Shown here: one piece after another, positions 9,485 through 18,142 of the stretch
Numbering within the stretch: the first letter of the stretch is position 1
Layout: each line of letters opens with the position of its first letter
From: Myxococcales bacterium
GTDB taxonomy: Bacteria; Myxococcota_A; Polyangia; Palsa-1104; JAEUJZ01
DNA: 64,000 nt
Direction of reading: 5' to 3'
Assembly (NCBI GenBank): GCA_016794505.1
Contig: JAEUJZ010000023.1
Location: 256,550-320,549, forward strand
The notes under the pieces: generated by a model
Seen by the model: only the letters and a program-made list of their open reading frames with translations
What the model was told of the DNA's origin: nothing
Databases searched by the model: none
Program-made: the position numbers and the translations under genes

Positions 9485-9594
9485 GGCTGGATTGGGCGTA
9501 GCTGTACAGGCCGGCCGATCCGACGGAATCTGCATCTTTCCGACGGAGCGCAATGGGGGTTGCATAGCAAGCGGCAGTTGATGAAGATCGGCCC

Positions 9595-10248
9595 ATGGCG
9601 ATTCAGAATCTGCGCGACAAGCTCTTGAAAGCGGGTCTCGTCGACAAAAAGCAGAAGCAGCAGGTCGATACGCAAGACCGGCGCGAAAAGAAGCAGAAGA
9701 CCGCCGAGCAGCTTGCCACGGAAGAGGCCGAGCGGCAGCGCCTGTTCGTCGAGCAGCAGGCTGCCGAGGCCGAATCCAATCGCCAGCGCGAGGCGCAGCG
9801 CACCGTCGATCGCCTGCAGCACGAGACGTGGAATCGCGTGCGCAATATCTGTGATCGCTGGGCGGTGCGTCAGATCAAGCAGGGCTCGCGGCGCTTTCAC
9901 TTTGTGCAGCGCTCGGGCCGCATCGGCTATCTACTCGTCAACGATGCGCTGTATGACCAGCTCTTGCTGGGCTCGCTGGCTGTCGTCGAGCGCCTGCCCC
10001 CCGATGAGATCGCGCCGCCGCTGCGCCAGCTGGATCGCGGCCACGTCCGTCCGCGTCCGCGTCGCCGCAACCTGCTCGCCGAGCTCTTGCGGGCGCAGCC
10101 GCACATGGGTCTTTTGCAGAGCGCCGAGACGCACGTGCTGCTGCCTCCCGACGCCGCCGAGCGCGTGCAGAGCATCGACGCCTCCGCCGTGCGCTTCTGG
10201 GCCAGGAGCAGCCAGCCCGTCGGCTATGTCGCCGATCTCGCCAGCTAA
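9595..10248 (+). CDS. DUF2058 family protein (YaiL-like)
   Basis: A 217-aa cytoplasmic protein whose N-terminus NLRDKLLKAGLVDKKQ and following Lys/Glu-rich helix are typical of DUF2058. That family includes E. coli YaiL, described as a nucleoprotein or polynucleotide-associated accessory factor. The charged helix (about 15-80) is probably coiled-coil. The second half contains the compact domain with FHFVQRSGRIGYLLVN and LLLGSLAVVERLPPD. An extra C-terminal segment after residue 175 is not typical. The gene stands alone between the FG-GAP lipoprotein and the convergent small Cys-rich genes. No strong ribosome-binding site precedes the ATG. Confidence 0.8.
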   Translation: MAIQNLRDKLLKAGLVDKKQKQQVDTQDRREKKQKTAEQLATEEAERQRLFVEQQAAEAESNRQREAQRTVDRLQHETWNRVRNICDRWAVRQIKQGSRRFHFVQRSGRIGYLLVNDALYDQLLLGSLAVVERLPPDEIAPPLRQLDRGHVRPRPRRRNLLAELLRAQPHMGLLQSAETHVLLPPDAAERVQSIDASAVRFWARSSQPVGYVADLAS

Positions 10249-10335
10249 CCCCCGCACGGCTTCTCGCTCCACCTCTCGAACGTTGTTCGCGGGTCCTTTT
10301 CTTCTTCCGTTCACTCGGACTCTGGAGACGCCTTC

Positions 10336-10632
10336 TTAGGTGACGGCGCCGGGGGGAAGCCGTGGCGGCGGCGGCTCTTTGCAGACCTGCTTGTCGCCGA
10401 CTTTTTCGCAGGTATGGTGCTTCTGGCACTCGTCAGCGGTCTTGCAGGCTGCGCCGGGCAGCTTTTTCTTGGGGTCGTACTGCGGCGACGGCGAATCCCC
10501 GGTGGGGGTGGCTTGGCCCGCCCACGTCAGCGTCTGGGCATGCGCCGGGGTCGCTTGCGCCCCCAATCCCAGCCAGCCCCCGACAGACAGCGCCGACAAC
10601 AACAGAGCCACCAGAAACAGCGAGCGCGTCAT
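10336..10632 (-). CDS. Small secreted Cys-rich protein, copy 1 of 3
   Basis: A 98-aa exported protein with a clear signal peptide (TRSLFLVALLLSALSVG, cleaved near AHA). The mature part is of about 70 residues. It carries the pattern DPKKK-x-G-x2-C-K-x-A-DEC-x2-HHTC-x-K-x-GDK-x-VC and ends in RLPPGAVT. Four Cys are spaced like a small disulphide-bonded module. The ATG is chosen because AGGAGAG lies just upstream; the 13 codons before it are unlikely to be translated. Two further copies follow upstream, at 10773-11063 and 11112-11402. All three lie downstream of a heterodimeric ABC exporter on the same strand. Function is unknown; the protein is probably periplasmic or extracellular. Confidence 0.8.
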   Translation of the reverse strand: MTRSLFLVALLLSALSVGGWLGLGAQATPAHAQTLTWAGQATPTGDSPSPQYDPKKKLPGAACKTADECQKHHTCEKVGDKQVCKEPPPPRLPPGAVT

Positions 10633-10772
10633 GGACTCTCCTTTTCTAGGGTTGAAAACGAAGGGGACCACGCAAAGCTCGGCAGCGTGACGAGGCGGCA
10701 GCTAGGCCTGCGTCCCCACCATTCGTGACCCCATCCCAATGCCCGGAGGGCACGAATGGCGGGAGTGCGAAC

Positions 10773-11063
10773 CTAGGTGACGGCACCGGGGGGAAGCCTG
10801 CGGGGCGGCGGCGCCTTGCAGACCTGCTTATCGCCGACTTTTTCGCAGGTGTGGTGGGCCTGGCACTCGTCGGCACTCTTGCAGACGTCGCCTGCGTTCT
10901 TCTTTTTGGGGTCGTGCGGCGCCTGCATCTCGCTTACGGCCTGCGGGGCAAGCTCGGCCGCGGCACTCTTTTGCGCGGTGGCCCGCTGCGCCGAGACCCC
11001 AAGCAGGACTCCGGCGAGCAGAGTCACAGAAAACACGCTCACTGCATTCAACGATTGACGCAT
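10773..11063 (-). CDS. Small secreted Cys-rich protein, copy 2 of 3
   Basis: A 96-aa paralogue of its two neighbours. A signal peptide (MRQSLNAVSVFSVTLLAGVL) is followed by a spacer, then HDPKKKNAGDVC, KSADECQAHHTC and EKVGDKQVC, and the common end RLPPGAVT. AGGAGA lies a few bases before the ATG. The mature core is more similar to copies 1 and 3 than the signal peptides and spacers are, so selection appears to act on the disulphide module and on the C-terminal eight residues. It could be a toxin, a metal- or ligand-binding peptide, or a structural surface protein; nothing in the sequence decides. Confidence 0.8.
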   Translation of the reverse strand: MRQSLNAVSVFSVTLLAGVLLGVSAQRATAQKSAAAELAPQAVSEMQAPHDPKKKNAGDVCKSADECQAHHTCEKVGDKQVCKAPPPRRLPPGAVT

Positions 11064-11111
11064 AAAGTCTCCTATCTATCTGTGGATGGGAACGCGCCGC
11101 GCGACGCGCGG

Positions 11112-11402
11112 CTAGGTCACTGCGCCGGGGGGCAGGCGGGAGCGCTCTGGGGCCTGGCAGACACTCTTGTCGCCGTTCTTGACGCAGGAGTGATGCGGCT
11201 GGCACTCGTCCGAGCTCTTGCAGGCATCCCCGGCGTTCTTCTTCTTGGGGTCGTGCGGCTCTTTCACTGGGCGGGCGGGCTGCGGGCCTAGCTCGCCCAC
11301 AGCGCGGCCGTGCGCCGAGGCATGCTGCACCGAGGCCCCGAGCAGGGCCCCCGACAGCAGAACGGCAGAAAACAGAGAGACCACATTCATAGAGCGCAGC
11401 AT
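11112..11402 (-). CDS. Small secreted Cys-rich protein, copy 3 of 3
   Basis: A 96-aa paralogue with signal peptide MLRSMNVVSLFSAVLLSGAL and mature motif HDPKKKNAGDAC, KSSDECQPHHSC, VKNGDKSVC, ending RLPPGAVT. The ATG at 11402 has GGAG seven bases upstream. The reading frame extends a further 65 codons upstream, but that extension runs into the ABC exporter gene and is Arg-rich antisense. It is the copy nearest the exporter, 103 nt downstream of its stop, so it may belong to the same transcript. Confidence 0.8.
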   Translation of the reverse strand: MLRSMNVVSLFSAVLLSGALLGASVQHASAHGRAVGELGPQPARPVKEPHDPKKKNAGDACKSSDECQPHHSCVKNGDKSVCQAPERSRLPPGAVT

Positions 11403-11505
11403 GGGTACTCCAAAAAAACGAGGGTGAGAACAGTGTACGACGCCCGGTCGGGCTGGGGAAGGCGCACAGGAATCGGCACGGCGACCGCGGACCGCGCCCG
11501 CGCTG

Positions 11506-13431
11506 CTAGGGCTGCGGTGCTGGCTGCAGCGCGGGCAGCGATGGCGACGAGCTAGCCTGCGCGTCGTGCCCGAACTGCAGGCGATGCAGGCGCGCATAGA
11601 CGCCGTCTAGAGCCAGAAGCTGCGCGTGCGTGCCGCTTTCAACGATGCGGCCCTTGTGAAAGACCAAGATGCGATCAGCGGCTTGGATCGTCGACAAGCG
11701 GTGCGCGATGACCAGCGACGTGCGCTCGCGCAGCACCACCGCCAAGGCAGCCTGCAGGCGGGCTTCGGTGTCGGAATCGACGCTGGCCGTCGCCTCGTCG
11801 AGGATGAGGATCGGCGTGTCGTGGTACAGGGCGCGGGCGAAAGATAAAAGCTGCCGCTCGCCCGAGCTGAAGTTAGAGCCGCGTTCGTCGACGGTGGCAC
11901 TGAGCCCGCCGCGCCGCTCGAAGAGCTCCCAGGCGCTCAGGCGACGCAGCGCCGACTCGGCCTTTTCTGCGCTCGGCTGCGGATCGCCCATGGCGATGTT
12001 CGACAGCACGGTGCCGCTCCACAAAAAGATCTCCTGCGGCACGCAGGACATGCGCTCGCGAAGCTCTTCGCGACGCAGGCTGCGCACATCACGGCCTTCG
12101 ATGCGAACCACACCCGAAACCGGCTGATACAGCCGCAAGAGCAGGCTGGCCAGCGTGCTCTTGCCGGCCCCGGTCGCCCCGACGACGGCGATCTTTTCAC
12201 CGCGCTGCGCCGCAAACGAGATCCCGCGCAGCACCGGCACGCCTTTTTTGTACTCGAAGTGGACGTCTTGCATCTCGAACGCTGGCGCGGACGCCGACGG
12301 TACGACGTCGCTGGACGCGGTCAGTTTGTCGTCGGCATCGTCGGGCTCGATGTCTTTGGTGTCGAGCAGCTCAAAAATGCGCTCGGCCCCCGAAAGCGAG
12401 CTCTGCAGGACGGTGAAGCGCGTCGACAGCAGGCTGATCGGCTCAAAGAACTGGCGGATGTACTGCGTGAAGGTGACGACCAACGCGAAGCTGACCGGGT
12501 GCGTCGTGCTGCCGATGCGCTTGCCGCCGACCCACCAAAGGACACTGGCGATGCACAGCGTGCTGATCATCTCGATGGCCGCGTCGAGCACCGCTTCATA
12601 GAAAATCGAGCGCTTGTTGGCGTCGCGATAGGCGCCGTTGATGCGGTCGAACTCGTGCGCCATGGCCTCTTCCCGCGCATAGGCCTGCACGACGGCGATA
12701 CCGCCGACCTGTTCATTTAGAAAGGCATTTAAGCGCGCGGTCTTGGTGCGGATATCGCGATAGGCGCGCTTGCTGCCATTTCGCACATAGCTGACTAACA
12801 GCGCAACCAGGGGCATGGCGGCAAAGGCGATGAGCGCAAGCTCCCAGTCGAGGTACAGCATGGCCGCGATGATGCCGCCCAGCGCAATGACATCGCCAAA
12901 GGCATTAAAGACACCGCTCGCGAACATCTCGCTGACTGCATCGACGTCGTTGGTGGCGCGCGTGACCAAGCGACCAACCGGCGTGCGATCGAAGTAGCGC
13001 AGAGGCAAGCGCTGCAGAAACGAAAAGATGTGCGTGCGCAGATCGCCCATCGAGAGCGCGCCGGTCAGCTGCATCGCATACATCTGTCCGACGGTGACAA
13101 GCTGCGTCAGCAGCACCAAGGCGGTCAGCAACAAGCCATCGCGGAACAGCGCGCTCGGCTGCTTGGCGGCGGCGTGGGAAACGACATTGCCCATCAAAAG
13201 CGGACGAAAAAGTCCCAGGCCCGCCAGTGCGAGCAACGCCACACCCGACAGCAACAGGTAACGCAGGTGCGGACGCACGAACGGCCACAGGCGGCGCAGG
13301 TTGCTAAAGTCAGCGCTGCTCTTGACCGATTCTTCTTCGTGAAAGGCGCGCAGCTTGGCTTCGGCCCCCGACGGAGCGCTGGCCTGTTTGCCCCCCTTTT
13401 CAGCGGGCGGCGGGGTCTTTGGCGCGCTCAT
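11506..13431 (-). CDS. ABC exporter half-transporter with canonical Walker B (MdlB/LmrD-like)
   Basis: A 641-aa half-transporter with six membrane helices (about 55-350) and a C-terminal nucleotide-binding domain. The motifs are Walker A GATGAGKST, Q-loop VPQEIFLWSGT, signature FSSGERQ, Walker B ILILDEATASVD and H-loop IAHRLS. The catalytic Glu is present, but the signature departs from LSGGQ. Its partner (13428-15275) shows the opposite pattern, which is the known asymmetry of heterodimeric exporters such as MdlAB, BmrCD and TM287/288. Start and stop overlap the partner by 4 nt (ATGA). The substrate is unknown; lipids or drugs are usual for this class. The N-terminus has a Pro/Lys-rich tail of about 45 residues. 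Confidence 0.92.
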   Translation of the reverse strand: MSAPKTPPPAEKGGKQASAPSGAEAKLRAFHEEESVKSSADFSNLRRLWPFVRPHLRYLLLSGVALLALAGLGLFRPLLMGNVVSHAAAKQPSALFRDGLLLTALVLLTQLVTVGQMYAMQLTGALSMGDLRTHIFSFLQRLPLRYFDRTPVGRLVTRATNDVDAVSEMFASGVFNAFGDVIALGGIIAAMLYLDWELALIAFAAMPLVALLVSYVRNGSKRAYRDIRTKTARLNAFLNEQVGGIAVVQAYAREEAMAHEFDRINGAYRDANKRSIFYEAVLDAAIEMISTLCIASVLWWVGGKRIGSTTHPVSFALVVTFTQYIRQFFEPISLLSTRFTVLQSSLSGAERIFELLDTKDIEPDDADDKLTASSDVVPSASAPAFEMQDVHFEYKKGVPVLRGISFAAQRGEKIAVVGATGAGKSTLASLLLRLYQPVSGVVRIEGRDVRSLRREELRERMSCVPQEIFLWSGTVLSNIAMGDPQPSAEKAESALRRLSAWELFERRGGLSATVDERGSNFSSGERQLLSFARALYHDTPILILDEATASVDSDTEARLQAALAVVLRERTSLVIAHRLSTIQAADRILVFHKGRIVESGTHAQLLALDGVYARLHRLQFGHDAQASSSPSLPALQPAPQP

Positions 13432-15275
13432 GGCTGACCTCCGACAGAGAGGGTGGGCAAGGACTCGGGTGCATCGCTCTGGCCTAGCTCTTCAAGCTCG
13501 CGGGCGCGCTGCTGTTCGCGGGCGAAGCCGGCATAAATGCCGCCAAGCTGCAGTAGCTGCTGGTGGGTGCCGCTCTCGACGACGCGACCGTGATCCAAGA
13601 CCAAGATGCGCTGGCAGCGAGCAGCGGCAGCGACGCGGTGCGTGATCAAAAGCAGCGAGCGATCGCCATCGTGCGCGGGCTCGCCAATGTGACCGCGCAG
13701 CGCATCGAGAATGGCGGCTTCGGTCTTGGCGTCGACGGCCGACAAGGGATCATCCAAGATCAATAGCCGCGGCTGCCATAGAAGCGCGCGAGCCAGTGCG
13801 GTGCGCTGCTTCTGCCCACCCGAAAGCTGCACGCCGCGCTCACCGACGATGGTGTCGAGCTTGTCGGGCAGATCTTGCAGCTCGTTATAGATCTGCGCCG
13901 ACTGCGCGGCTTGCTTGATCTTTTCGAGCGATTCTGCGGAATCGGGATCGCGCAGCATAAAGCCGATGTTGCGCGCCACCGTCGTCGAAAACAGGAAGGC
14001 ATCCTGCTGGGCATAGCCGACGACGCCACGGACCGCGGACAGCTTCAGCGAGCAGACATCTTGCTCGTCGAGAAACACCGCTTTTTCTGGGGTCGGCAAG
14101 AGCCGCGCGAGCAGCATGGCCAAGGTCGTCTTGCCGCTGCCGGTGCGCCCGACGATGGCCAGCGACTCGCCGGTTTGCAGCGAAAAGCTGACGCCATCGA
14201 GCACCTTGCGATCGCCGTATGCAAACGACAGATCGCGGACGCGCAGCGCGCCAGAGAGCGGTTTTTCCGGCGTGATCGGGCCGTCTTTTACCTCGGGCTG
14301 GGCGTCGAAGACCTCGTTTAAGCGGGCGAAGCTGACGCGACCGCGCTGCAAGATCGACAACAGAAAGCCCAGCGCCACCATCGGCCACGTCATGCGGTTT
14401 AGGGCCAGCGAAAAGGCAAAAAAGTCGCCCTCGCTGATGCCGCCTTGGCTGGGCCCCCGCAGAAGCAGCGCCGAGCCATAGGCAAAGAAGGTCAAGACGC
14501 CGATCGCGGCCGCCGATCCGACGACGGGAATCATCATGCCGCGCAAGCGAGCCAAGGCCAGGCTGGCCTCTTGATACTCGCGGTTGACGGCGGCGAAGCG
14601 ACGCTCTTCGGCGCTCTGCAAGCCGAAGCTCTTGATGACGCGGACGCCGGCCAGGTTGCCCTGCACGACCTCGGTCAAGCGGCCCAGCGTCTCTTGGTTT
14701 TTGCGCGTGCGCTGGAACATCGAGGCCGAAAACAGCTTGGTCGAAAACATCACCAGCGGAAACACCACCAGCGAGGCAACGGTCAGCCGCAGCGAGATAC
14801 CCGACATCACTTGCAGCGCGCTGGCGACGGCGAACACGACGTTGATCAGGTTCATCACGCCAAAGCCGGTGAGCAGCCGCACCTGCGTCAGGTCGTTGGT
14901 GGCGCGGCTCATGATCTCGCCGGCTGGCATCTTGCGATAAAACGCCATGCCCAAGCGATGCAGGCTGTCGAGCAAGCGCTGGCGCAGGCTGTATTCGATA
15001 TCGCGTCCGGCGTTAAAGCAAAAGAAGCGGCTGGCGACCCGCGTAAAGAAGGCCGCGACCGCCAAGACCAGCATCCACAGCGCCGGACGAACCGCGGCGC
15101 CCGCCGACTGGCCCGCCTGGCTGGAAAAGATGGCATCGATGGCCTGCTTGGACAGCCAGTCGATGCGGTTCATCGAAAGCTGAAACGCCGCCAGCATCAG
15201 CGCGCCAGCGAGATAGCTCGGCATGTACTGCCGCAGCAAGGCCCCAAGAGAGGACGAAGGTTTCGGTTGCGACAT
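13428..15275 (-). CDS. ABC exporter half-transporter with degenerate Walker B (MdlA/LmrC-like)
   Basis: A 615-aa half-transporter: six membrane helices, then a nucleotide-binding domain. The motifs are Walker A GRTGSGKTT, Q-loop AQQDAFLFST, intact signature LSGGQKQR and H-loop ITHRV. Walker B reads LLILDDPLSAVD, so the catalytic Glu is Asp. This is the classical degenerate site of heterodimeric exporters. Combined with the partner's normal Walker B, one competent and one impaired ATP site would form. The gene is followed with 4-nt overlap by its partner and preceded, 17 nt away, by the NTT-like membrane protein. Confidence 0.92.
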   Translation of the reverse strand: MSQPKPSSSLGALLRQYMPSYLAGALMLAAFQLSMNRIDWLSKQAIDAIFSSQAGQSAGAAVRPALWMLVLAVAAFFTRVASRFFCFNAGRDIEYSLRQRLLDSLHRLGMAFYRKMPAGEIMSRATNDLTQVRLLTGFGVMNLINVVFAVASALQVMSGISLRLTVASLVVFPLVMFSTKLFSASMFQRTRKNQETLGRLTEVVQGNLAGVRVIKSFGLQSAEERRFAAVNREYQEASLALARLRGMMIPVVGSAAAIGVLTFFAYGSALLLRGPSQGGISEGDFFAFSLALNRMTWPMVALGFLLSILQRGRVSFARLNEVFDAQPEVKDGPITPEKPLSGALRVRDLSFAYGDRKVLDGVSFSLQTGESLAIVGRTGSGKTTLAMLLARLLPTPEKAVFLDEQDVCSLKLSAVRGVVGYAQQDAFLFSTTVARNIGFMLRDPDSAESLEKIKQAAQSAQIYNELQDLPDKLDTIVGERGVQLSGGQKQRTALARALLWQPRLLILDDPLSAVDAKTEAAILDALRGHIGEPAHDGDRSLLLITHRVAAAARCQRILVLDHGRVVESGTHQQLLQLGGIYAGFAREQQRARELEELGQSDAPESLPTLSVGGQP

Positions 15276-15292
15276 CGGTTTTCTTTACGGGA

Positions 15293-16585
15293 CTACGGCG
15301 TGCGCACTTCGCGGATGCGGGATAGCGGAACCACCAAAGCGAGCCATAGCACGGCACCGAAGATACACAGACTGGCCAGCGCTGGATTGGGCAAGATCAC
15401 GCCCGCGGTCTGACAAGCCCAGATCGACAGCGACGCGGCGCCCTTGCTGAAGCGATAACCGAGCACATCAATGACTTCTTTGGCGCGGTACCGCACATCG
15501 AAGGACAGCGGGACGTACAGGAGCTCTTTGGCGGCGCGGAACAGCGAATAGTCGATCGACTTGAACAAAAGATAGGCCAACTGCGCGCGAGCCAGCGACG
15601 GGCCCAGCAGGAAATAGGCGAAGGCGGCGATGTGGATGCAGGGGATGATGACGTGCAGCGCTGGCAGCGGCAAAAAGCGCAAGGCCAAGGGCGACAGCAC
15701 GAACTGACCGAGCATGGCGACCGCGTTGACCAGCGCATAAAACCGACCCGAATACGCGTTCTGGCGGTCGGGCTGCGGCAGCTCTTCGGTCAGGGTGCGC
15801 AGAAAAATCTGCTCGCCCAACGCCGCGATCAGCTGCGCGCAGATCACCAAGCCCAGCAGCACCAGCAAGATGCGCTGCTGGCGAAACAGATCCAGGCCCA
15901 GGTACCCGGCGGTGCCGTGCGGTTTGCTGTCGCCGCGAGGCTCTCCAAAGCGACGGTACGCGGCCTCGGCGAGCAGCAAGCCGGGCAGGGTGACGACGGC
16001 GGCCAAGGGCAGCATGTGCAGCGTGCCCCAGCTTGCGGACAGGCGATACAGAAGCTCGCCTCCAGCAATGGCACCCAGACCGGCGACGCCGCAGATCGGA
16101 CCGTTTAGGCGCCGCGCCCATTCCTTGCTGAGACGGCTGTTGATGAACGACCAAAGCTGTTCGATCAGCAGGACGACATACGACTCTTTGAACACGAACA
16201 GCACGCCGCGCAGCGGCTTGATGCCAGCGCGTACCCCCAAGTAACAAAACAACAGCGTCAGCACGGCGCCCAGTGTCGTGAAGCGCAGGGTGCGGCGCGG
16301 ACCCAGCCACGAGATCAAGCGGCCATAGACGTATAAGGCCAGCGTGACTCCGACGGGAACCAGGCCCATGACCAGGGGCAGACTGCCCTTGCCGTAGCCG
16401 GTCATAAACAGCGTGTTCGCCGTCGAGCGGAACATCTCATAGCCGCACAAGATGAAGGCGGCGGCACACGACATGAACAGCGAAAAGACGACCGCCGCTC
16501 GGCCGCTGAGTCCGCCTTGGGTGTTGCCCGCGGCAGGCGCAGAGGAAGGAGGAGCCGGCGTGCTCGGCGGCGCTTCGTCCTTCAC
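15293..16585 (-). CDS. NTT (ATP/ADP translocase)-like membrane protein
   Basis: A 430-aa polytopic membrane protein with ten or more hydrophobic segments. It resembles the bacterial/plastid NTT (ATP:ADP antiporter, TLC) family and the MFS-like proteins around it. Visible points are KESYVVLLIEQLWSFINSR near residues 133-151 and a C-terminal SFDVRYRAKEVIDVLGYRFSKG, both recurrent in NTT relatives. Environmental NTT-like proteins are not all ATP/ADP exchangers, so the substrate is open. A GTG start overlaps the stop of the PEGA gene by 4 nt (GTGA). A much larger NTT relative fused to HEAT and cNMP-binding domains is encoded at 32799-36206. Confidence 0.7.
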   Translation of the reverse strand: MKDEAPPSTPAPPSSAPAAGNTQGGLSGRAAVVFSLFMSCAAAFILCGYEMFRSTANTLFMTGYGKGSLPLVMGLVPVGVTLALYVYGRLISWLGPRRTLRFTTLGAVLTLLFCYLGVRAGIKPLRGVLFVFKESYVVLLIEQLWSFINSRLSKEWARRLNGPICGVAGLGAIAGGELLYRLSASWGTLHMLPLAAVVTLPGLLLAEAAYRRFGEPRGDSKPHGTAGYLGLDLFRQQRILLVLLGLVICAQLIAALGEQIFLRTLTEELPQPDRQNAYSGRFYALVNAVAMLGQFVLSPLALRFLPLPALHVIIPCIHIAAFAYFLLGPSLARAQLAYLLFKSIDYSLFRAAKELLYVPLSFDVRYRAKEVIDVLGYRFSKGAASLSIWACQTAGVILPNPALASLCIFGAVLWLALVVPLSRIREVRTP

Positions 16586-17844
16586 GGCGACGTCGGACGC
16601 ACCGACATCGGCGCAAGAGCAGGCGGCGGCACGGCGGACGATCGCGGTCCTGCCGTCGGGCTGGGCGCGGCAGGTGGGGCAACTGTGGGCAGCGGCGGAG
16701 CGCTGGGCGAGGCCGACGGTACCACGATGGGAAGCGGCGCAAGAGCAGGCGGAGGAGATGCAGCAGCAGCGGCGGCGGCTTCGGTCTCAGCCTCAGCAAT
16801 CGGTCGGCGACGCGGAGCCGAGGCATCGAAGAAGAACGCCAAGCCAGAGCCGACGGCCAGCGCTCCGGCGCCCACTGCCGCGGCAACTCCGACGGCGAGG
16901 TTGTCGTATTTCTGCGGGCAGCGAAACGACACCCCCGGCACATCGGGGCACTCGGGCGTCGTCACAGGGCGGCCGTGATAGTACAAAAGCACGCCGCTTC
17001 CGACGGCAAGCCCGATGGCGAGGATGGTGCCCGTCCAGGCCAGCGGCCGCAGCCAAGGCTTGCGCTGGGTCTTGGGGCTTAAGACAAAGCTCAGCGAGAC
17101 CTGTTTTCCCGACGAGACCTCGACCTTGTGCCGCTGCACTTCATAGCCGGCCCCTTCGATCATCAGGTCATGGATGCCGGGCCCCAAAAGCAGCGTCGCG
17201 GGCGTACGCTCGCTGCGCTCGACGCGGTCGATCACGATGCGAGCACCGGGAGGGTCGGTCTCAAGGCTCAGCATGCCACTCTCGGCGGGGCGCTGCGTCT
17301 CTTGCGGGCCCTTGGGCGGTGCTAGCTGAACCAAAAGCTCGGCGGCTCGCCGGACGGTCTGCCGAATCTCATCGCTGCTGCACACCGGGCAGACCTCTTT
17401 GGCGGGAGGCGCGACGAGCTTTCCGGTGTACAGGTCGCGCAGCCAGAGCTGCAGCGAGAACTCAAGACCCAGCTTCTGCACCTCGCCCTCGACGACACGG
17501 CGCACGCCCAGCACCTGCGCCAAGCGGCCATAGCAGCTCGCCGTGGTGCAGCCGAACAGGCGCTGTTCCCCGGACAGACGGTTTTGCACCACCTGCGCCG
17601 GCAGCACGGCATACCCCAAGCGGTTCAGAGTGCTGCGCAGAAGCTCGTGCAGGCTGGCTTCGACTTCGCTGGCGATTCCGGCGAAGGGCAGCTTGACGAT
17701 GGCGATGGGCTCATTCGGCAGCGGCTCTGACGTGGGCCCGGCGTGGACGGGCGTCGTCACACCCACGCACAGCAGGCACAGCAGAACAGCGGAACAGGCG
17801 GACAGCCCACACCACCGGGGCGCAGACCGTTTGGCAGCACGCAT
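16582..17844 (-). CDS. PEGA-domain membrane protein
   Basis: A 420-aa protein with a signal peptide (cleaved near VHA), an N-domain with GCTTASC (GCx4C) and RVVEGEVQ, and a PEGA module around residues 193-262 (LETDPPGARIVIDRVERSERTP). Two membrane helices (about 270-290 and 313-335) and a Pro/Ala-rich tail follow. The arrangement parallels the protein at 4310-6082. It is the first gene of the run leading to the NTT-like protein and the ABC exporter, coupled to the former by a 4-nt overlap, so it may be an accessory or envelope anchor for them. No enzymatic motif is seen. Confidence 0.75.
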   Translation of the reverse strand: MRAAKRSAPRWCGLSACSAVLLCLLCVGVTTPVHAGPTSEPLPNEPIAIVKLPFAGIASEVEASLHELLRSTLNRLGYAVLPAQVVQNRLSGEQRLFGCTTASCYGRLAQVLGVRRVVEGEVQKLGLEFSLQLWLRDLYTGKLVAPPAKEVCPVCSSDEIRQTVRRAAELLVQLAPPKGPQETQRPAESGMLSLETDPPGARIVIDRVERSERTPATLLLGPGIHDLMIEGAGYEVQRHKVEVSSGKQVSLSFVLSPKTQRKPWLRPLAWTGTILAIGLAVGSGVLLYYHGRPVTTPECPDVPGVSFRCPQKYDNLAVGVAAAVGAGALAVGSGLAFFFDASAPRRRPIAEAETEAAAAAAASPPPALAPLPIVVPSASPSAPPLPTVAPPAAPSPTAGPRSSAVPPPALAPMSVRPTSP

Positions 17845-18142
17845 CGCAGTCCCTTCACTATCTCCCTGAGAGCCCCTCGTGGCAAGGGAGGAGATTGACG
17901 GCGACTTCCGAGCCCGCGCCTCCGGTTAGGGCGCGGTGGGATCCCCGGTCTGCAGGTGAGGGGGACAACCCTCCCGAAAGCGCGCTCGTCTGCCTGTGTT
18001 CTCGTCGAGAATCGGGCACAGCAGGGCCTGGCATGGTTCTTCCTGGGTTGCCCATATTGCGCGCTCGTCCTGGACTTGGCAGCCCAGTGAAAGTGAGCAG
18101 CGTAGATCTCAAATGCAACAGATTTGCAACCACGGAGGCTTC
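17845..18142. other. Divergent intergenic region with small dyad
   Basis: About 300 nt between the divergent PEGA gene and the plus-strand hydrolase gene. No open frame looks coding. A dyad TGCAA-N5-TTGCA at 18114-18128 lies 15 nt before the hydrolase ATG, close to the GGAGG ribosome-binding site, and could be an operator. No convincing -35/-10 pair is seen. Confidence 0.3.

Noticed and set aside
9485..9500. 12-mer GCTGGATTGGGC at three places (9485, 15380, 19240 region)
   Set aside because: One occurrence is inside a coding region and the others are not in comparable settings; judged chance in GC-rich sequence.
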